Shown here: positions 36,685-46,503 of the stretch, in pieces
How positions within the stretch are numbered: the stretch's first letter is position 1
How the letters are laid out: every line of letters begins with the position of its first letter
NCBI GenBank assembly: GCA_945895265.1
Contig: CAMDEF010000010.1
Coordinates: forward strand, 27,541 to 91,540
Origin: Bordetella parapertussis
Lineage (GTDB): Bacteria > Pseudomonadota > Gammaproteobacteria > Burkholderiales > Burkholderiaceae_B
Length of the DNA stretch: 64,000 nucleotides
Reading direction: 5' to 3'
Made by a program: the position numbers and the translations under genes
Notes under the pieces: generated by a model
Told to the model about the DNA's origin: nothing
Database searches by the model: none
What the model saw: only the letters and a program-made list of their open reading frames with translations

Positions 36685-38031
36685 CTATTTACGCTTAACC
36701 CTTCCTTGCACCAACCGGACCTTACGCGGCGCGGCGATCCAAATCGCGATACTCGCTAGCAAACAACACGCCAGCGAGAGGGCAAAGGCGACGCGATAAC
36801 TGCCCGTCTCATCGTAAATCACGCCTGTGACCCACGGCCCCACGGCACCTCCGGCCATCACTGCGATCGTCACCACGCCAAAGATTGAGCCGAAGGATTT
36901 TCCTTGAAAAATCTCCATCACAATGGGTCCCATCAGGGCAGTCATGCCATAGCCCAATACGCCCTGTGAAATCACCATCACATACAGTAACCATTGAGTG
37001 GGCGCACCCTCAAGCGCAAGCAGGGCCGCACACGAAATTGCTGAACCTAAGCAACTTGCGCCCCATGCCCACTCTCTACCAATCCGATCAGATAGCGCGC
37101 CCATACCAATTTGACCAAACATACCAAAGGCACTCACAAGCGCCAGCGCCCACGCTGACGTGGCAGGGCTAAAGCCAATTTCTACAAGATATTTTGTTTG
37201 ATGCACTTGCACCGCGTACCAGGCAAAGAGTGCACAGAAATAACCAAAAATGATGCACCAAAACCGCGGGGTTCGCATCGCCTTTGCAATCGTCCATTCG
37301 ACGTTGACCCAGACGTGGTCAACCACGTTTGACACCCTCGCACTGACTTGGGCTTCTGTCTGACCACGCTGCCCATCGGGTTCGAGCCCCAGGTCCTGAG
37401 GGCGCTGCCAGACAAAAAAACTCAGCGGCACAAGAGTCAACAACACGACTGCCCCGAGCGCCAAACACGACGCACGCCAGCCAGCGCGGATGATGATCTC
37501 TTGCAACCAAGGCAAAATCACCAAGGCCCCTATCCCCGCGCCAGAAAACGCGATACCAAGGGCCAAACCACGACGCCGAACAAACCAGTTAGGCAAAAAT
37601 ATCGAGTGAACACTAAACCCCATGAGGTTTGTGCCGCCCCCCACAAGAAACCCAAGCGTTGCATAAAGCTGCCACGGCTCTTGCATCAAAGTAGCCAGAA
37701 ACAAGCCCGACGCGGTGAGGCCGGCGCCAGCAAGAAGCAAAAACCGAGGCCCGTAGCGATCCATCACTTGCCCAACCGTGGGGCTCAGCACCGCTGACAC
37801 TAAAAATCCAAACGCAAAAGCCCCCGAGGCTAAGCCGCGCGACCAGTGAAATTCGTCGATTAACGGTGGGAGTAAGAGGGAAAACGAGGTTCGGGCACTG
37901 ATTCCGATCGCAATCGTAATGAAGGCGATACCGATCAACACCCAGCCGTAGTAAAACGGCACACGCGATACCCAGCGGTTAAACGTGCGCTCGCGTTCGG
38001 GTGTTTTTTTAGCTGCAGATGCTTTGATCAT
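36685..38031 (-). CDS. MFS transporter (monocarboxylate-type)
   Basis: A 448-residue carrier with 12 hydrophobic helices, arranged in two halves around a polar loop at 210-245. The opening YYGWVLIGIAFITIAIG is typical of the oxalate/formate and monocarboxylate MFS groups. The MFS A-like loop GQVMDRYGPRFLL lies near residue 92 and its counterpart GALSDRIGREWAWG near residue 318. It likely takes up a small organic acid through proton symport. An in-frame GTG two codons earlier could also start. It is the first gene past the accessory patch, and no enzyme is cotranscribed. Confidence 0.9.
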   Translation of the reverse strand: MIKASAAKKTPERERTFNRWVSRVPFYYGWVLIGIAFITIAIGISARTSFSLLLPPLIDEFHWSRGLASGAFAFGFLVSAVLSPTVGQVMDRYGPRFLLLAGAGLTASGLFLATLMQEPWQLYATLGFLVGGGTNLMGFSVHSIFLPNWFVRRRGLALGIAFSGAGIGALVILPWLQEIIIRAGWRASCLALGAVVLLTLVPLSFFVWQRPQDLGLEPDGQRGQTEAQVSARVSNVVDHVWVNVEWTIAKAMRTPRFWCIIFGYFCALFAWYAVQVHQTKYLVEIGFSPATSAWALALVSAFGMFGQIGMGALSDRIGREWAWGASCLGSAISCAALLALEGAPTQWLLYVMVISQGVLGYGMTALMGPIVMEIFQGKSFGSIFGVVTIAVMAGGAVGPWVTGVIYDETGSYRVAFALSLACCLLASIAIWIAAPRKVRLVQGRVKRK

Positions 38032-38294
38032 ATTCACTTGTTTTCAATGCGATCTACAAAGCGTTAACGGGTCACTGGGTGATTGTTAAGCACCACGTTG
38101 ACCCTCTAGTCAGAACGCACCTGCCAACCTTTTTTGGCCATGTTCTACGAAGCGGGCACACCTTAAAACGCAAAGAGCACTTGAATTCAGCAAACAGTAT
38201 GCCACGCCCTGACTAGACCTTATCTTTTTCTCAGCGAGGCCAACATTTGTGCGGTAATGCTACAAGACTAATCACTTGCCTGGAGCATTAACGT

Positions 38295-38807
38295 ATGGTT
38301 TATTCAGTTGACGAGCAAGGCATGTTAAACGTACTTGAGCAGCACATTGCCGCAGAAATGCAAGGCGACATGGCCACCACGATGGCAACCATGACCGCCA
38401 ACCCGCATCTTTTAAACGTCCCCAATATGATTGGTGGCGATGGTTACGAAGGCGTCAAACAGTTTTATTCAAACCATCTTGTCGGAAAGTTCTTTCCGCC
38501 TGATGTGAAATTCGAGACCGTGTCCGTTACGGTTGGGCGCACAAGAGTCGTGCAAGAGTTAGTCATTTCGTTTACTCACACTGCAGAAATCGAGTGGATG
38601 GTTCCTAATATCGCACCAACCAATAAAAAGGTCGAAATCGCCTTTGTCGTGGTCGCCGGAATCGAAAACCTTAAATTGACACACGAACACATTTATTGGG
38701 ATCAAGCCAGCGTGCTGGTGCAACTTGGCTTACTTGACCCGGTAGGGCTGCCGGTGACTGGGCCAGAGAGCGCGCGTAAGTTACTCAGCTACTCAAGCGC
38801 GGATTAA
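38295..38807 (+). CDS. NTF2-like/SnoaL-type protein
   Basis: A 170-residue protein with an alpha+beta cone fold suggested by the pattern of one N-terminal helix (VLEQHIAAEMQGDMATTMATM), the GGDGYEGVKQFYSNH segment and four late beta strands. SnoaL-like enzymes use such folds as isomerases, cyclases or dehydratases. Many bacterial members are listed as nuclear-transport-factor-2-like proteins of unknown function. TGGAG lies nine bases before the ATG. It is monocistronic, divergent from the MFS gene across 263 bases. Confidence 0.75.
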   Translation: MVYSVDEQGMLNVLEQHIAAEMQGDMATTMATMTANPHLLNVPNMIGGDGYEGVKQFYSNHLVGKFFPPDVKFETVSVTVGRTRVVQELVISFTHTAEIEWMVPNIAPTNKKVEIAFVVVAGIENLKLTHEHIYWDQASVLVQLGLLDPVGLPVTGPESARKLLSYSSAD

Positions 38808-38925
38808 CTGAGTGACTCAAGCGGGGATTCATACAACTGCGTGAAGCAGTTTTAGCACGCTGCAAGTGGAGATGCTGTGACCATATGCCGCGTTTAAACA
38901 ATCACGATATTTTCAGAAAACAGCT

Positions 38926-39162
38926 TCAAAGAGCGTTATGGCTGCCATCACACAGAACGCCATTCTTTGACTGCTTGCAACCACAGAAATAAACCGTCTT
39001 TGATTCACTCGCATCAAACTTAGTGGGCGAAAAACTGCTGCCTTGATGGCTGCCGTCACAGAACGGCTGCTTTTTACTTTGGCCGCACGAGCACCAGTAG
39101 TAACTTTGACCTGCAACAACTTCAACAGCATACGGTGCTTTTTGAGCGATTTTTGGTTGCAT
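38926..39162 (-). CDS. Tandem CDGSH iron-sulfur protein
   Basis: A 78-residue protein made of two CDGSH domains. The first has WCSCGQSKKQPFCDGSH near residue 24, the second FCGCKQSKNGVLCDGSH near residue 58; each supplies three Cys and one His for a [2Fe-2S] cluster. Bacterial tandem forms are mitoNEET relatives thought to take part in redox or cluster transfer. The start ATG at 39162 has AAGGA seven bases upstream, ruling out a start 15 codons earlier. Confidence 0.93.
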   Translation of the reverse strand: MQPKIAQKAPYAVEVVAGQSYYWCSCGQSKKQPFCDGSHQGSSFSPTKFDASESKTVYFCGCKQSKNGVLCDGSHNAL

Positions 39163-39308
39163 GATAAATTCCTTTTTAACGATAAGCTTCAATATCTTTT
39201 TATGCACTCGCTAACAATAACTCAAACGCCTTCTTTAGGTGCAGCAATTTTTAAGAGCGAGAGTATGCCAACTCAAACGAACGTGATCGACTGACATAGA
39301 GATGAATT

Positions 39309-40283
39309 GTGCGTTTTAATAGACATCACCTCACTCGAAGCTTGGCTAGACCAGTTAGGCACCTCTGGCTGTTGGCCTTATTGACGCTAGCGGGTTGCGC
39401 TGCGATTCCGCTAACAAGTGCTGATATTGATTATTTTCAACCCCCCATCGTTGCTACTGTGGCGCCTGAGCGTCCCATTACAAAATATAGCCTTTATAAC
39501 AACACCATTAAAGTCAACTTGGCGCCGATGCGCCCGATCATCCCAACCTATAACAACAAGGGAAATCTCTTAGCGAGTTGGACTCCGCATCCGCAAGGGG
39601 TCGCAAACAGACCAACTGTGGTCATCGTTCATGGCGGTCACGGGCTGACACCCGGCGACTTTGCGACGGCTGTTTGGGCACGCGATCAGCTGGGTGCCAA
39701 CACACTCGTTCTCGATAGCTACTGGAGCAGAGGTCAGGACGAAAACTGGGCGACCTACACTCGGCTCGGTGCTAATGCCAGAACCTTAGATGCCATTGCT
39801 GCTGGGAAATGGTTGTTAAACCAAGGGGTTGATCAGAAAAAATTATTCTTGATGGGGGGCAGTCAAGGTGGCTGGACCGTGCTGCGTACCTTTACAGACG
39901 AACGCTTCATCGCTGAACAGGCTCGCGGCTTATATCGGGCAGGCTTTAGTTTATATCCCAACTGCAATAGCAAAGGCTGGCGCGATGATCCGGCGCTTGG
40001 CCCCTACTGGGGACCCGTTCTAGTGTTCACTGCGGGTAAAGATACTGCAACGCCGCCCGAGCGCTGTCCAACTCGCGTCTTTAAAGACGCAACCGCATGG
40101 ACACACTACCCAGACGCCACGCACGGCTGGGATACCTCAAACCGCGGCGCCCACACCCCCTCTGTTAATGGCGAGTGCGGCAAAGCATTAAACGTTTTCA
40201 ATCAATTCGCTGTCTGCCGCTCAGATGCGGCAACTAACGACATGCATGCGAAAATAAAAGCCTTCATTGAGGGGCTAGAGTAG
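39309..40283 (+). CDS. Lipoprotein alpha/beta hydrolase (dienelactone hydrolase-like)
   Basis: A 324-residue protein. A lipobox LLTLAGC ends the signal sequence near residue 30, so it should be a membrane-anchored lipoprotein. The hydrolase core starts with TVVIVHGGHG (oxyanion region, residue 105). The nucleophile elbow is MGGSQGG near residue 182. The likely catalytic acid is in FTAGKDTATPPERC and the His in DATHGWD near residue 279, the spacing of dienelactone hydrolases. The start is a GTG at 39309 with GAGATG upstream. The substrate is unknown. Confidence 0.85.
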   Translation: MRFNRHHLTRSLARPVRHLWLLALLTLAGCAAIPLTSADIDYFQPPIVATVAPERPITKYSLYNNTIKVNLAPMRPIIPTYNNKGNLLASWTPHPQGVANRPTVVIVHGGHGLTPGDFATAVWARDQLGANTLVLDSYWSRGQDENWATYTRLGANARTLDAIAAGKWLLNQGVDQKKLFLMGGSQGGWTVLRTFTDERFIAEQARGLYRAGFSLYPNCNSKGWRDDPALGPYWGPVLVFTAGKDTATPPERCPTRVFKDATAWTHYPDATHGWDTSNRGAHTPSVNGECGKALNVFNQFAVCRSDAATNDMHAKIKAFIEGLE

Positions 40284-40291
40284 CCCGCACA

Positions 40292-40492
40292 CTACTTTGA
40301 TCTGATGTACAGCGCGCCGCTATCGCCATACCCATCAATGCCCGCACACTTGTTGCCATACGCATCGCAGATCACCACTTTGGTGGGTCGATTTTGCGCG
40401 TGAGCGTTGGTGATCGTTTTTTCGGCTGCAATCACTACCAAGGCCGAGGCGATCACGGTTAAAACTGCTTTTGTGTAGAAGTCAGGTTTCAT
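40292..40492 (-). CDS. Small secreted protein
   Basis: A 66-residue protein with a signal peptide (residues 1-32, with cleavage likely after NAHA) and a mature part of about 34 residues containing ICDAYGNKCAGIDGYGD, so two cysteines that may pair. The ATG has AAGGA five bases upstream. I recognise no family. It is convergent with the lipoprotein hydrolase gene. Confidence 0.6.
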   Translation of the reverse strand: MKPDFYTKAVLTVIASALVVIAAEKTITNAHAQNRPTKVVICDAYGNKCAGIDGYGDSGALYIRSK

Positions 40493-40616
40493 TTTTTTCC
40501 TTAATGCCAACACATATCCTACCCTTAAGCGTGAGCTTGCTTCACTGTAGAGTCACGCTTCGGCTATTGCTCTGCCACGCGCTATTTAGGCACGCGAGCA
40601 GAATACTCTTTCATCG

Positions 40617-41618
40617 TTAATCGATTTTTGCACCCGAAAACTCAACGACCTCGCCCCACTTCACGATTTCGCTTTTCATGTAATCGGTTAACTGCTGAGG
40701 TGTGCCACCCATGATGGTGTAGCCTAGGTTCGTCATTCTTTCGCGAAGTGCCGGCTTGGTCAGAACAGTGTTCACTGTTTGATTCACTTTTTTCACAACC
40801 TCAGGCGAGGTGCCTTTGGGCGCTAAAAAGGCAAACCAAGTTGTGGATTCAAGCTCTGGAAACCCTAGCTCTTTTGTGCTGGGAACATCTGGCAAAACGC
40901 TAGTGCGCGAGTCGGCCATAATCGCTAAGGCGCGCAAGCGACCATCTTTAACAAGACTAGCAATTGCCATCGTGCCCGGAAACACCGCCTGTAAATCGCC
41001 ACCAATTAAATCTTTGTTCACCGCGGCGGGGCTGGTGTACGGCACATGCACCATTTGCACACCCGTCACCTTTTTATACAGCTCGGCGGCAAGGTGCCAA
41101 GAACTACCGCTACCGGTTGAACCAAAATTTAACTTGCCAGGATTTTTCTTCGCGTACTCAGTCAAATCGTTCAGTGACTTGATTGGCAGTTTTGCATCGA
41201 CCGCGATGACATTTGGAATCGAGCCGATCAACACGATTGGTTCGAAATCATTGATCGGATGAAAAGGCTTTGCCTTGTACATGGTGACGGCAGAGATCAA
41301 GGTGCCAGGTCACGAAAATAAAAGGGTATAGCCATCGGGTTCAGCCTTCGCTGCGTGCGAGGCACCAACATTGCCGTTTGCGCCAGGGCGATTCTCAACA
41401 ATAAACGTCCCACCTAAGGCACCACCTAATTCTTCGGCCATCAAACGGGCCAAGGGATCAGAACTACCGCCTGGTGCCGCAGGTACGATGACTTTCACCG
41501 GGCGCGCAGATGGCCAGGTTTGCGCGAGGATTGTTGAACTGGCGCTAGCCAACAACGCCACCAATAAAACGGCCGCAGCAGTGTGCGAACGTGAAGGCTT
41601 GTTTCCTTGAATACTCAT
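40617..41618 (-). pseudogene. Bug/TctC-type receptor gene interrupted by an in-frame TGA
   Basis: Two frames read in the same phase and join as one Bug receptor of 333 codons: a signal peptide and first lobe (VIVPAAPGGSSDPLARLM, ENRPGANGNVGA, DGYTLLFS), then the rest (PGTLISAVTMYKAKPF through KWGEVVEFSGAKID). A single TGA at 41310-41312 separates them. No other damage is visible, so the mutation is young, or a sequencing error. Bug proteins are periplasmic binding proteins for carboxylates. The ATG at 41618 has AAGGGG upstream. A secreted hydrolase gene lies immediately upstream on the same strand and was probably cotranscribed. Confidence 0.88.
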
Positions 41619-41691
41619 GTTGTCCCCTTTTGAGTTTATCTTGATCGAGCTGAGATTTTTTGTTCGACGCACGCCCGAGCGCGACTTCTAA

Positions 41692-42792
41692 TTATTTAAC
41701 AAATAAATAAGGCAAAGCAGTTTCTGCACTAAATATACAACGCGCGTTGTGTCCGCAGGCAGGAACCAGCACCGCTGGGTGCTTGGCCTGCAACGAATCG
41801 GTTAAAAATTTTGCGTAGGCAAAGCCTCTGGCTAAGCGAGTCGGCCCTTGTGCCATCGCCGCACACGAACTGTCAAACCCGTAAAGCGGCAAAATATCAA
41901 GCTCGCCTAATAAAAAGGTGGCAGGGCGTTTTTTCAGTTGCTGCTTCAGTACGTCATCACTAACTTGAGACGCATAGCCAACTTTATGTTCTAGTCCGTA
42001 AGGCCAGCGATTAAAATTCGGACAGCCCCCGGCATCTACAAAGGGTACAAAAGCGTGCTGATCTTTCGCATCCGAGACAGAAGGAACATACCCGGATGCA
42101 GCCGCAGCGATATTAGACGGGACAGCAGCCTGTGTAGGTCGCAAAACGTCTGGATAGGTATACGACGATGGATTTGCGACCACATAAGATATTTGTATGT
42201 TGCGCTCGCTTGTGACTTTTTCATGAAGCCGATTCGCCATCTGATAGCGATTGACGAATTGCCCACCTGCTGAGTGTCCGGCAATGACGAGGGTACGCAA
42301 ATTCGGAAAAGTCGCCTTGTCCGTCAGCTTGAGCACTAGGGCATCCATAAAATCAAACGACTGTAAATTTTTGGCGGCTGGGGTTGTTTGCGCGCCTCCG
42401 TTTCGCCAGCTTTCAGGTCCCGAGCAAACCCAACCGACTTCGTTCGCGTCCAGTTTGTCGCGGCAGCTTTTACCTTCATTTGAGGCAAAGCGTGGCGAAA
42501 CCAGCAAAGTATTTTTCAAGGCGTCTGCCAAAAATGCACCCGCCAAGCCATGACGAAAATAGCGATCGGCATTTCGCCCTTGGCCATGAATCACGATCAC
42601 CGCGTGCTCAAGCGAGTCATTTCGCTGTGTCAACGGATATGAGCGATAGATCAGGCCGCGTTGTCCCTGATCATCTAGCGTCACCCACTCTGTGCAGGCT
42701 GTATTGGCTTGCAAACAAGGCTCTTGTGCGTTCGCACTGGCTAGGCTCATCGTCACACATGCAAAAATACTAACCCAAAAAAATCTTCGCAT
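41692..42792 (-). CDS. Secreted alpha/beta hydrolase
   Basis: A 366-residue protein with a signal peptide (residues 1-22, MSLASANA cleavage). The hydrolase fold shows VIVIHGQGRNADRYF near residue 68 (oxyanion), GHSAGGQFVNRY near residue 170 with the nucleophile serine, and PACGHNARCIF with a likely catalytic His near residue 347. Eight or more cysteines suggest disulfides in the periplasm. It sits 73 bases upstream of the broken Bug gene. Such pairs may take up products freed by the hydrolase, which is inference. Confidence 0.82.
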   Translation of the reverse strand: MRRFFWVSIFACVTMSLASANAQEPCLQANTACTEWVTLDDQGQRGLIYRSYPLTQRNDSLEHAVIVIHGQGRNADRYFRHGLAGAFLADALKNTLLVSPRFASNEGKSCRDKLDANEVGWVCSGPESWRNGGAQTTPAAKNLQSFDFMDALVLKLTDKATFPNLRTLVIAGHSAGGQFVNRYQMANRLHEKVTSERNIQISYVVANPSSYTYPDVLRPTQAAVPSNIAAAASGYVPSVSDAKDQHAFVPFVDAGGCPNFNRWPYGLEHKVGYASQVSDDVLKQQLKKRPATFLLGELDILPLYGFDSSCAAMAQGPTRLARGFAYAKFLTDSLQAKHPAVLVPACGHNARCIFSAETALPYLFVK

Positions 42793-42905
42793 TACACACC
42801 TTAATCATCAAGCGATTGCATTATTAATGCGTTTTTCTTGGCATTAGGTTCGCGCGGCTGTTGCGTTTGTATGGTGATTGCGTTTGCATTGTTAAGACAC
42901 TTTCT

Positions 42906-43514
42906 TCAATAGATCGGCTTCAAAAAAACAAACGTGTGATCACCGAATTCATATTGGCAGCGATTAAGTGTTTGATGATTCGGTACAAATTCTTCGAACA
43001 GTTTGTAATTTTTTGCATCGCGAACTTTGAAATTCACAAATTTAGCGCCATCGTTGTAGCCCAACACTAACAAACCATTTTCTTTGAGTAAGGCATGGGT
43101 ACCCGCCAGAAGGGCTTCGCAATCGTCCAGTTGATTCATTCCAAAGCCGATCAAACCGTTGGCAATGATCGCGTCAAGAGAGCGGGGTGCGTAATATTGC
43201 AAGAGTGTGGCGGCCGACCCAATCGTATGATGACCACGATTGCCATAAATCGCTTTTTTAGGCTCAATATCCAGGGTCAGCAAATCAGCGTCTAGACACT
43301 TCGGATAATGCCAGCTGCGTTTGTCAGTCCCTAAGAACAGGCACCGCGCGCGCGTTGCCTGTTGCTTGAACCGTGCATTCAACAAATCAAAAATCTGATT
43401 TTCAAGAAATAGTCGGTTTTCAGACTTTAACGGAAACTCAAGACCAAGAGTGACTGCCAGATGAGGCGATAGCTTAAAGACCAACGACTTCAGTTTTGTG
43501 ACGATTCGACTCAT
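42906..43514 (-). CDS. Class I SAM-dependent methyltransferase-like protein
   Basis: A 202-residue protein. A Rossmann-like core is suggested by RCLFLGTDKRSWHY (motif I position, but without the usual G-x-G-x-G), DADLLTLDIEPKKA (the acidic end of strand 2), SLDAIIANGLIGFGMN (motif IV area) and a late strand NGLLVLGYNDG. The weak motif I makes SAM binding uncertain. It is followed by a Bug receptor gene on the same strand with a 21-base gap. Its target is unknown. Confidence 0.65.
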   Translation of the reverse strand: MSRIVTKLKSLVFKLSPHLAVTLGLEFPLKSENRLFLENQIFDLLNARFKQQATRARCLFLGTDKRSWHYPKCLDADLLTLDIEPKKAIYGNRGHHTIGSAATLLQYYAPRSLDAIIANGLIGFGMNQLDDCEALLAGTHALLKENGLLVLGYNDGAKFVNFKVRDAKNYKLFEEFVPNHQTLNRCQYEFGDHTFVFLKPIY

Positions 43515-43535
43515 TATGGATATTCCGGCAAGGCT

Positions 43536-44507
43536 TCAATCTTGCAAGGTTATCCCACTGGCACGAATAAAACTTGTCCAACGGTCAAACTCTTTTTTGT
43601 TAAAGGCGACAAAATCTTCGACTGAACCACCCATCATCTTTGCACCGGCACCTTCAAATTTTTCGCGAACGTCAGGCAACTTCAGGATGGCATTAAACTC
43701 GGCGTTCATTTTATTGATGATGGCCGGAGGGGTTTTTGCGGGCGCCCAAATCCCATACCAAGCTGCGACATCAAACCCGGGGTAGCCACTCTCGGCGACC
43801 GTAGGAACGTCGGGCAGCGTCGGGATGCGATACGAGCTGCTCACGGCCAAGGGGCGCAGCGTTCCAGCTTTGATGTGTGGGGTTGAGGTTGCGACACCAT
43901 CAAAGCCAAACGTCACTTCACCAGCAAAGATTGCAGTCATCGCAGGGGCTCCGCCTTTGTACATCACTTCAATCACATCAATCTTGCTCATCAGCTTTAA
44001 AACATTAAAACTTAAACTTGGCGAGGCACCAATCCCTGTACTGGCGTGGCTCAGTTCACCTGGTTTCGCTTTTGCCGCTGCAATCAACTCAGCTATGGTC
44101 TTATACGGAGACTTTGACGATACGACAAGCACGTTGGGTACTTCGGCTACGGTGGTAATCGCCGAAAAATCATCGAGCGGGTGGTAAGACGGCTTCTTGG
44201 CCAACGCGTGATTCACAGCGTGAGTACCAAAGGTACCTAGGATAAAAGTGTAGCCATCCGGAGCACTTCTTGCGACAGCTAACGCCGCGATCGTGCCACC
44301 CGCACCAGCTCTGTTCTCAACGACGACCGATTGGCCCACGCGTTCAGATAATTTAACGGCCAAGGTACGCGCCAATACATCAGTCGTCCCCCCCGCCGGA
44401 AACGGCACAACGAGCTTGATCGGTTGATCAGGATAGGCGGCATGAGCCACCTCAAGCGAAGACATCAGCGTTAGGCTAATGAGTATTTTTTTTGTCAGGT
44501 CTTTCAT
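43536..44507 (-). CDS. Bug/TctC family tripartite tricarboxylate receptor
   Basis: A 323-residue periplasmic binding protein. After the signal peptide (1-23) come the family segments YPDQPIKLVVPFPAGGTTDVLAR, VVENRAGAGGTIAA and DGYTFILGTFGTHAVN, which bind carboxylate ligands in the Bug fold. The ATG at 44507 begins at the signal peptide; the frame upstream of it is unrelated. No TctA/TctB membrane genes are in the window, as usual for most Bug proteins in this group, which may instead work with shared transporters or sensors. It lies upstream of the methyltransferase-like gene on the same strand. Confidence 0.95.
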   Translation of the reverse strand: MKDLTKKILISLTLMSSLEVAHAAYPDQPIKLVVPFPAGGTTDVLARTLAVKLSERVGQSVVVENRAGAGGTIAALAVARSAPDGYTFILGTFGTHAVNHALAKKPSYHPLDDFSAITTVAEVPNVLVVSSKSPYKTIAELIAAAKAKPGELSHASTGIGASPSLSFNVLKLMSKIDVIEVMYKGGAPAMTAIFAGEVTFGFDGVATSTPHIKAGTLRPLAVSSSYRIPTLPDVPTVAESGYPGFDVAAWYGIWAPAKTPPAIINKMNAEFNAILKLPDVREKFEGAGAKMMGGSVEDFVAFNKKEFDRWTSFIRASGITLQD

Positions 44508-44649
44508 ATTGTCTCTAAATGTTGGATGGTTTTTATACGAACAACACACTGTCTGCAGCTTTGTGGGGTCTGAGCAAAGTTTGCCCTCAACACCATCATT
44601 CTTTGCGAATCACATTGGACAGATTATTCTGATGATTGGTGCCCAATCA

Positions 44650-46452
44650 CTACTCTGGTATTAAAAACTCTGTCACGAGTTTGACGAGCTCAACAATACC
44701 CAACACAACGATCAGTACAAACACGCCCATAGCAATCGCCAAGGGCACACTCCACCAACCGAGCGAGCTTGATAATAACGTGTAGATCAGCACCGATACC
44801 ACTAGGGATAAACCTACTGCCACCGGCTTACCGAATTTAATCGTGTTGCGCAATACCGGAAACCGAGCAAGCCCGTACGTTGCCGAGGCGCGGCCTTGAT
44901 CGGCAAGGGCTGTATTTTTGGGCGTACTTGTGTTTACAGCCCGACCAGCGTCTACGCCAGTATTGGTCGCAGCGCCTGAACTTGTTTGTGCGCCAGAATT
45001 TATGTCATTGCGCTTAGGCTGTTCGATCACCACGTGTTTGCCTTCAAGGCTCGCAATGCGTTCGGCCGCCAGCAAGCCAAAGCTACCTGACTTGATCAGC
45101 CCACCAATGTAGGCAGAGTCTTTACCGCCTTCGAGCCCACCGGTGGTGGCGCCCGCCGCAAACAGCCCAGGGATGGGTGTGGCGTTTGCATCTAACACCT
45201 GCGCTTGAGCATCGATATCGATGCCGACCATCGTATAGGTAATACCAGGACAAATCGGAATCGCCATCAAGGGCGCCTGCGTAATCGGCAGTGGCTCTAC
45301 CTTCACAGAGCGCGGGGTCGGTAGCGTCTGTAAGCTACCTTCTGTTAACGCGCGATTGTATTGCGCCAAGGTATCAACAAACGCTTGAACAGGTACACCC
45401 ATTTTTTCGGCTAAATCAGCCGCCGTAGCCGCGCGCAAGATCGTGCCGCCTGCACGCTCAAGCAAAGGGTTTGCGGGTATTCGCGCAGAGGTGCCAGGCC
45501 CCTCCCAAATGGTCTGATCGAATACCGCAAACAATGTTGTTGTCGTTGCAGTGGCAGCCAACTCGTTAGCCAGATGTACGCCCGAACGCCCCTCGTCAAC
45601 AAAACGTTTACCGGTGGCATCGATGACGATACCTGCCGTAGCCAGTGCATCCACTTCGGGGTACGGCCACACCTGATCATTGTGTTTAGCGTCGCTGCAC
45701 AACACGTGACCATAAAAGCGATTGCCTGCGGTTAATGTCGCGCCTGCTGCCAGCGCCATCGTTAAACCATCGCCGCGACCGGTTCGCGCGCCGCGCTGAA
45801 ATACAGAATCAAACGAGGCACCGATATGCTTTTCGAACAAGGTGCGATTCGCTTGAAACCCGCCATCTGCCAGTACACAATAAGGTGCTCGCCAGATTTT
45901 GTCTTCGCCCTGGCACACGCCGCGCACGCCTACGCAACGGCCTTGCTCGAGCAGTAGTTCAGAGGCGCGTGCACCCAATTGAAGCGTACCGCCACGCTCA
46001 ACTAGCTCAAGCGCGAGCCGACGCAAAATCAGATCGGGGCCGCGTTCTTTCCAGTCGATCCCCGCCCTCAAGGCACGAGGTGGTGCCATGCACCAGCGAT
46101 ACCCTTCTTGCGGATTAAAGCGCATAAACTTTGCGCCCTTGCTTTGTAACCAAGTGATTAGCCTTGCACCGTGCTGGGCTAAGGCACTGGCAAGCTCAGG
46201 CTTCGCCTCACCGGCAGTTACGCGTGCGATATGTTGTTCTAAATCCTGAACCTCTCGAAAGGGATCGCGAAAACCGATATGCAAAATACCACCGGATTGA
46301 CGCGAGTTGTTCGGATAATCCACGCCCTCGCCCTGTTCGAGTACGAGTGGTCGCAACCCGAGCTCAGCCGCACGCACGGCGGCTGTCAAACCTGCAATAC
46401 CGCCGCCGATCACAATCAAATCGTATGTTGGATTACGCTCTGTCACAGTCAA
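44650..46452 (-). CDS. FAD-dependent oxidoreductase with C-terminal membrane anchor
   Basis: A 600-residue flavoprotein of the fumarate reductase/tricarballylate dehydrogenase (TcuA) superfamily. FAD-binding: YDLIVIGGGIAGLTAA at residues 9-24 and the family-typical GLFAAGATTGGLEGG near residue 427. Substrate-site arginine and histidine segments (SRQSGGILHIG; DEGRSGVHLANE) are present. Residues 480-525 form a variable Ser/Thr/Asn-rich linker. Two hydrophobic helices (about 540-590) end the protein, which is unusual for this family. The start is TTG at 46452 or GTG two codons later. A Bug receptor gene lies 51 bases upstream on the same strand, consistent with uptake then oxidation of a carboxylate. 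Confidence 0.85.
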   Translation of the reverse strand: MTVTERNPTYDLIVIGGGIAGLTAAVRAAELGLRPLVLEQGEGVDYPNNSRQSGGILHIGFRDPFREVQDLEQHIARVTAGEAKPELASALAQHGARLITWLQSKGAKFMRFNPQEGYRWCMAPPRALRAGIDWKERGPDLILRRLALELVERGGTLQLGARASELLLEQGRCVGVRGVCQGEDKIWRAPYCVLADGGFQANRTLFEKHIGASFDSVFQRGARTGRGDGLTMALAAGATLTAGNRFYGHVLCSDAKHNDQVWPYPEVDALATAGIVIDATGKRFVDEGRSGVHLANELAATATTTTLFAVFDQTIWEGPGTSARIPANPLLERAGGTILRAATAADLAEKMGVPVQAFVDTLAQYNRALTEGSLQTLPTPRSVKVEPLPITQAPLMAIPICPGITYTMVGIDIDAQAQVLDANATPIPGLFAAGATTGGLEGGKDSAYIGGLIKSGSFGLLAAERIASLEGKHVVIEQPKRNDINSGAQTSSGAATNTGVDAGRAVNTSTPKNTALADQGRASATYGLARFPVLRNTIKFGKPVAVGLSLVVSVLIYTLLSSSLGWWSVPLAIAMGVFVLIVVLGIVELVKLVTEFLIPE

Positions 46453-46503
46453 TTTTTTTCTCTAATACTTTTAAACTAGTCGTCAGTGATACGACTCTTA
46501 CCT

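Noticed and set aside
41310..41312. TGA in the Bug gene as selenocysteine or programmed readthrough
   Set aside because: No SECIS-like hairpin is evident and the family has no conserved selenocysteine or cysteine there; a nonsense mutation or read error is simpler.
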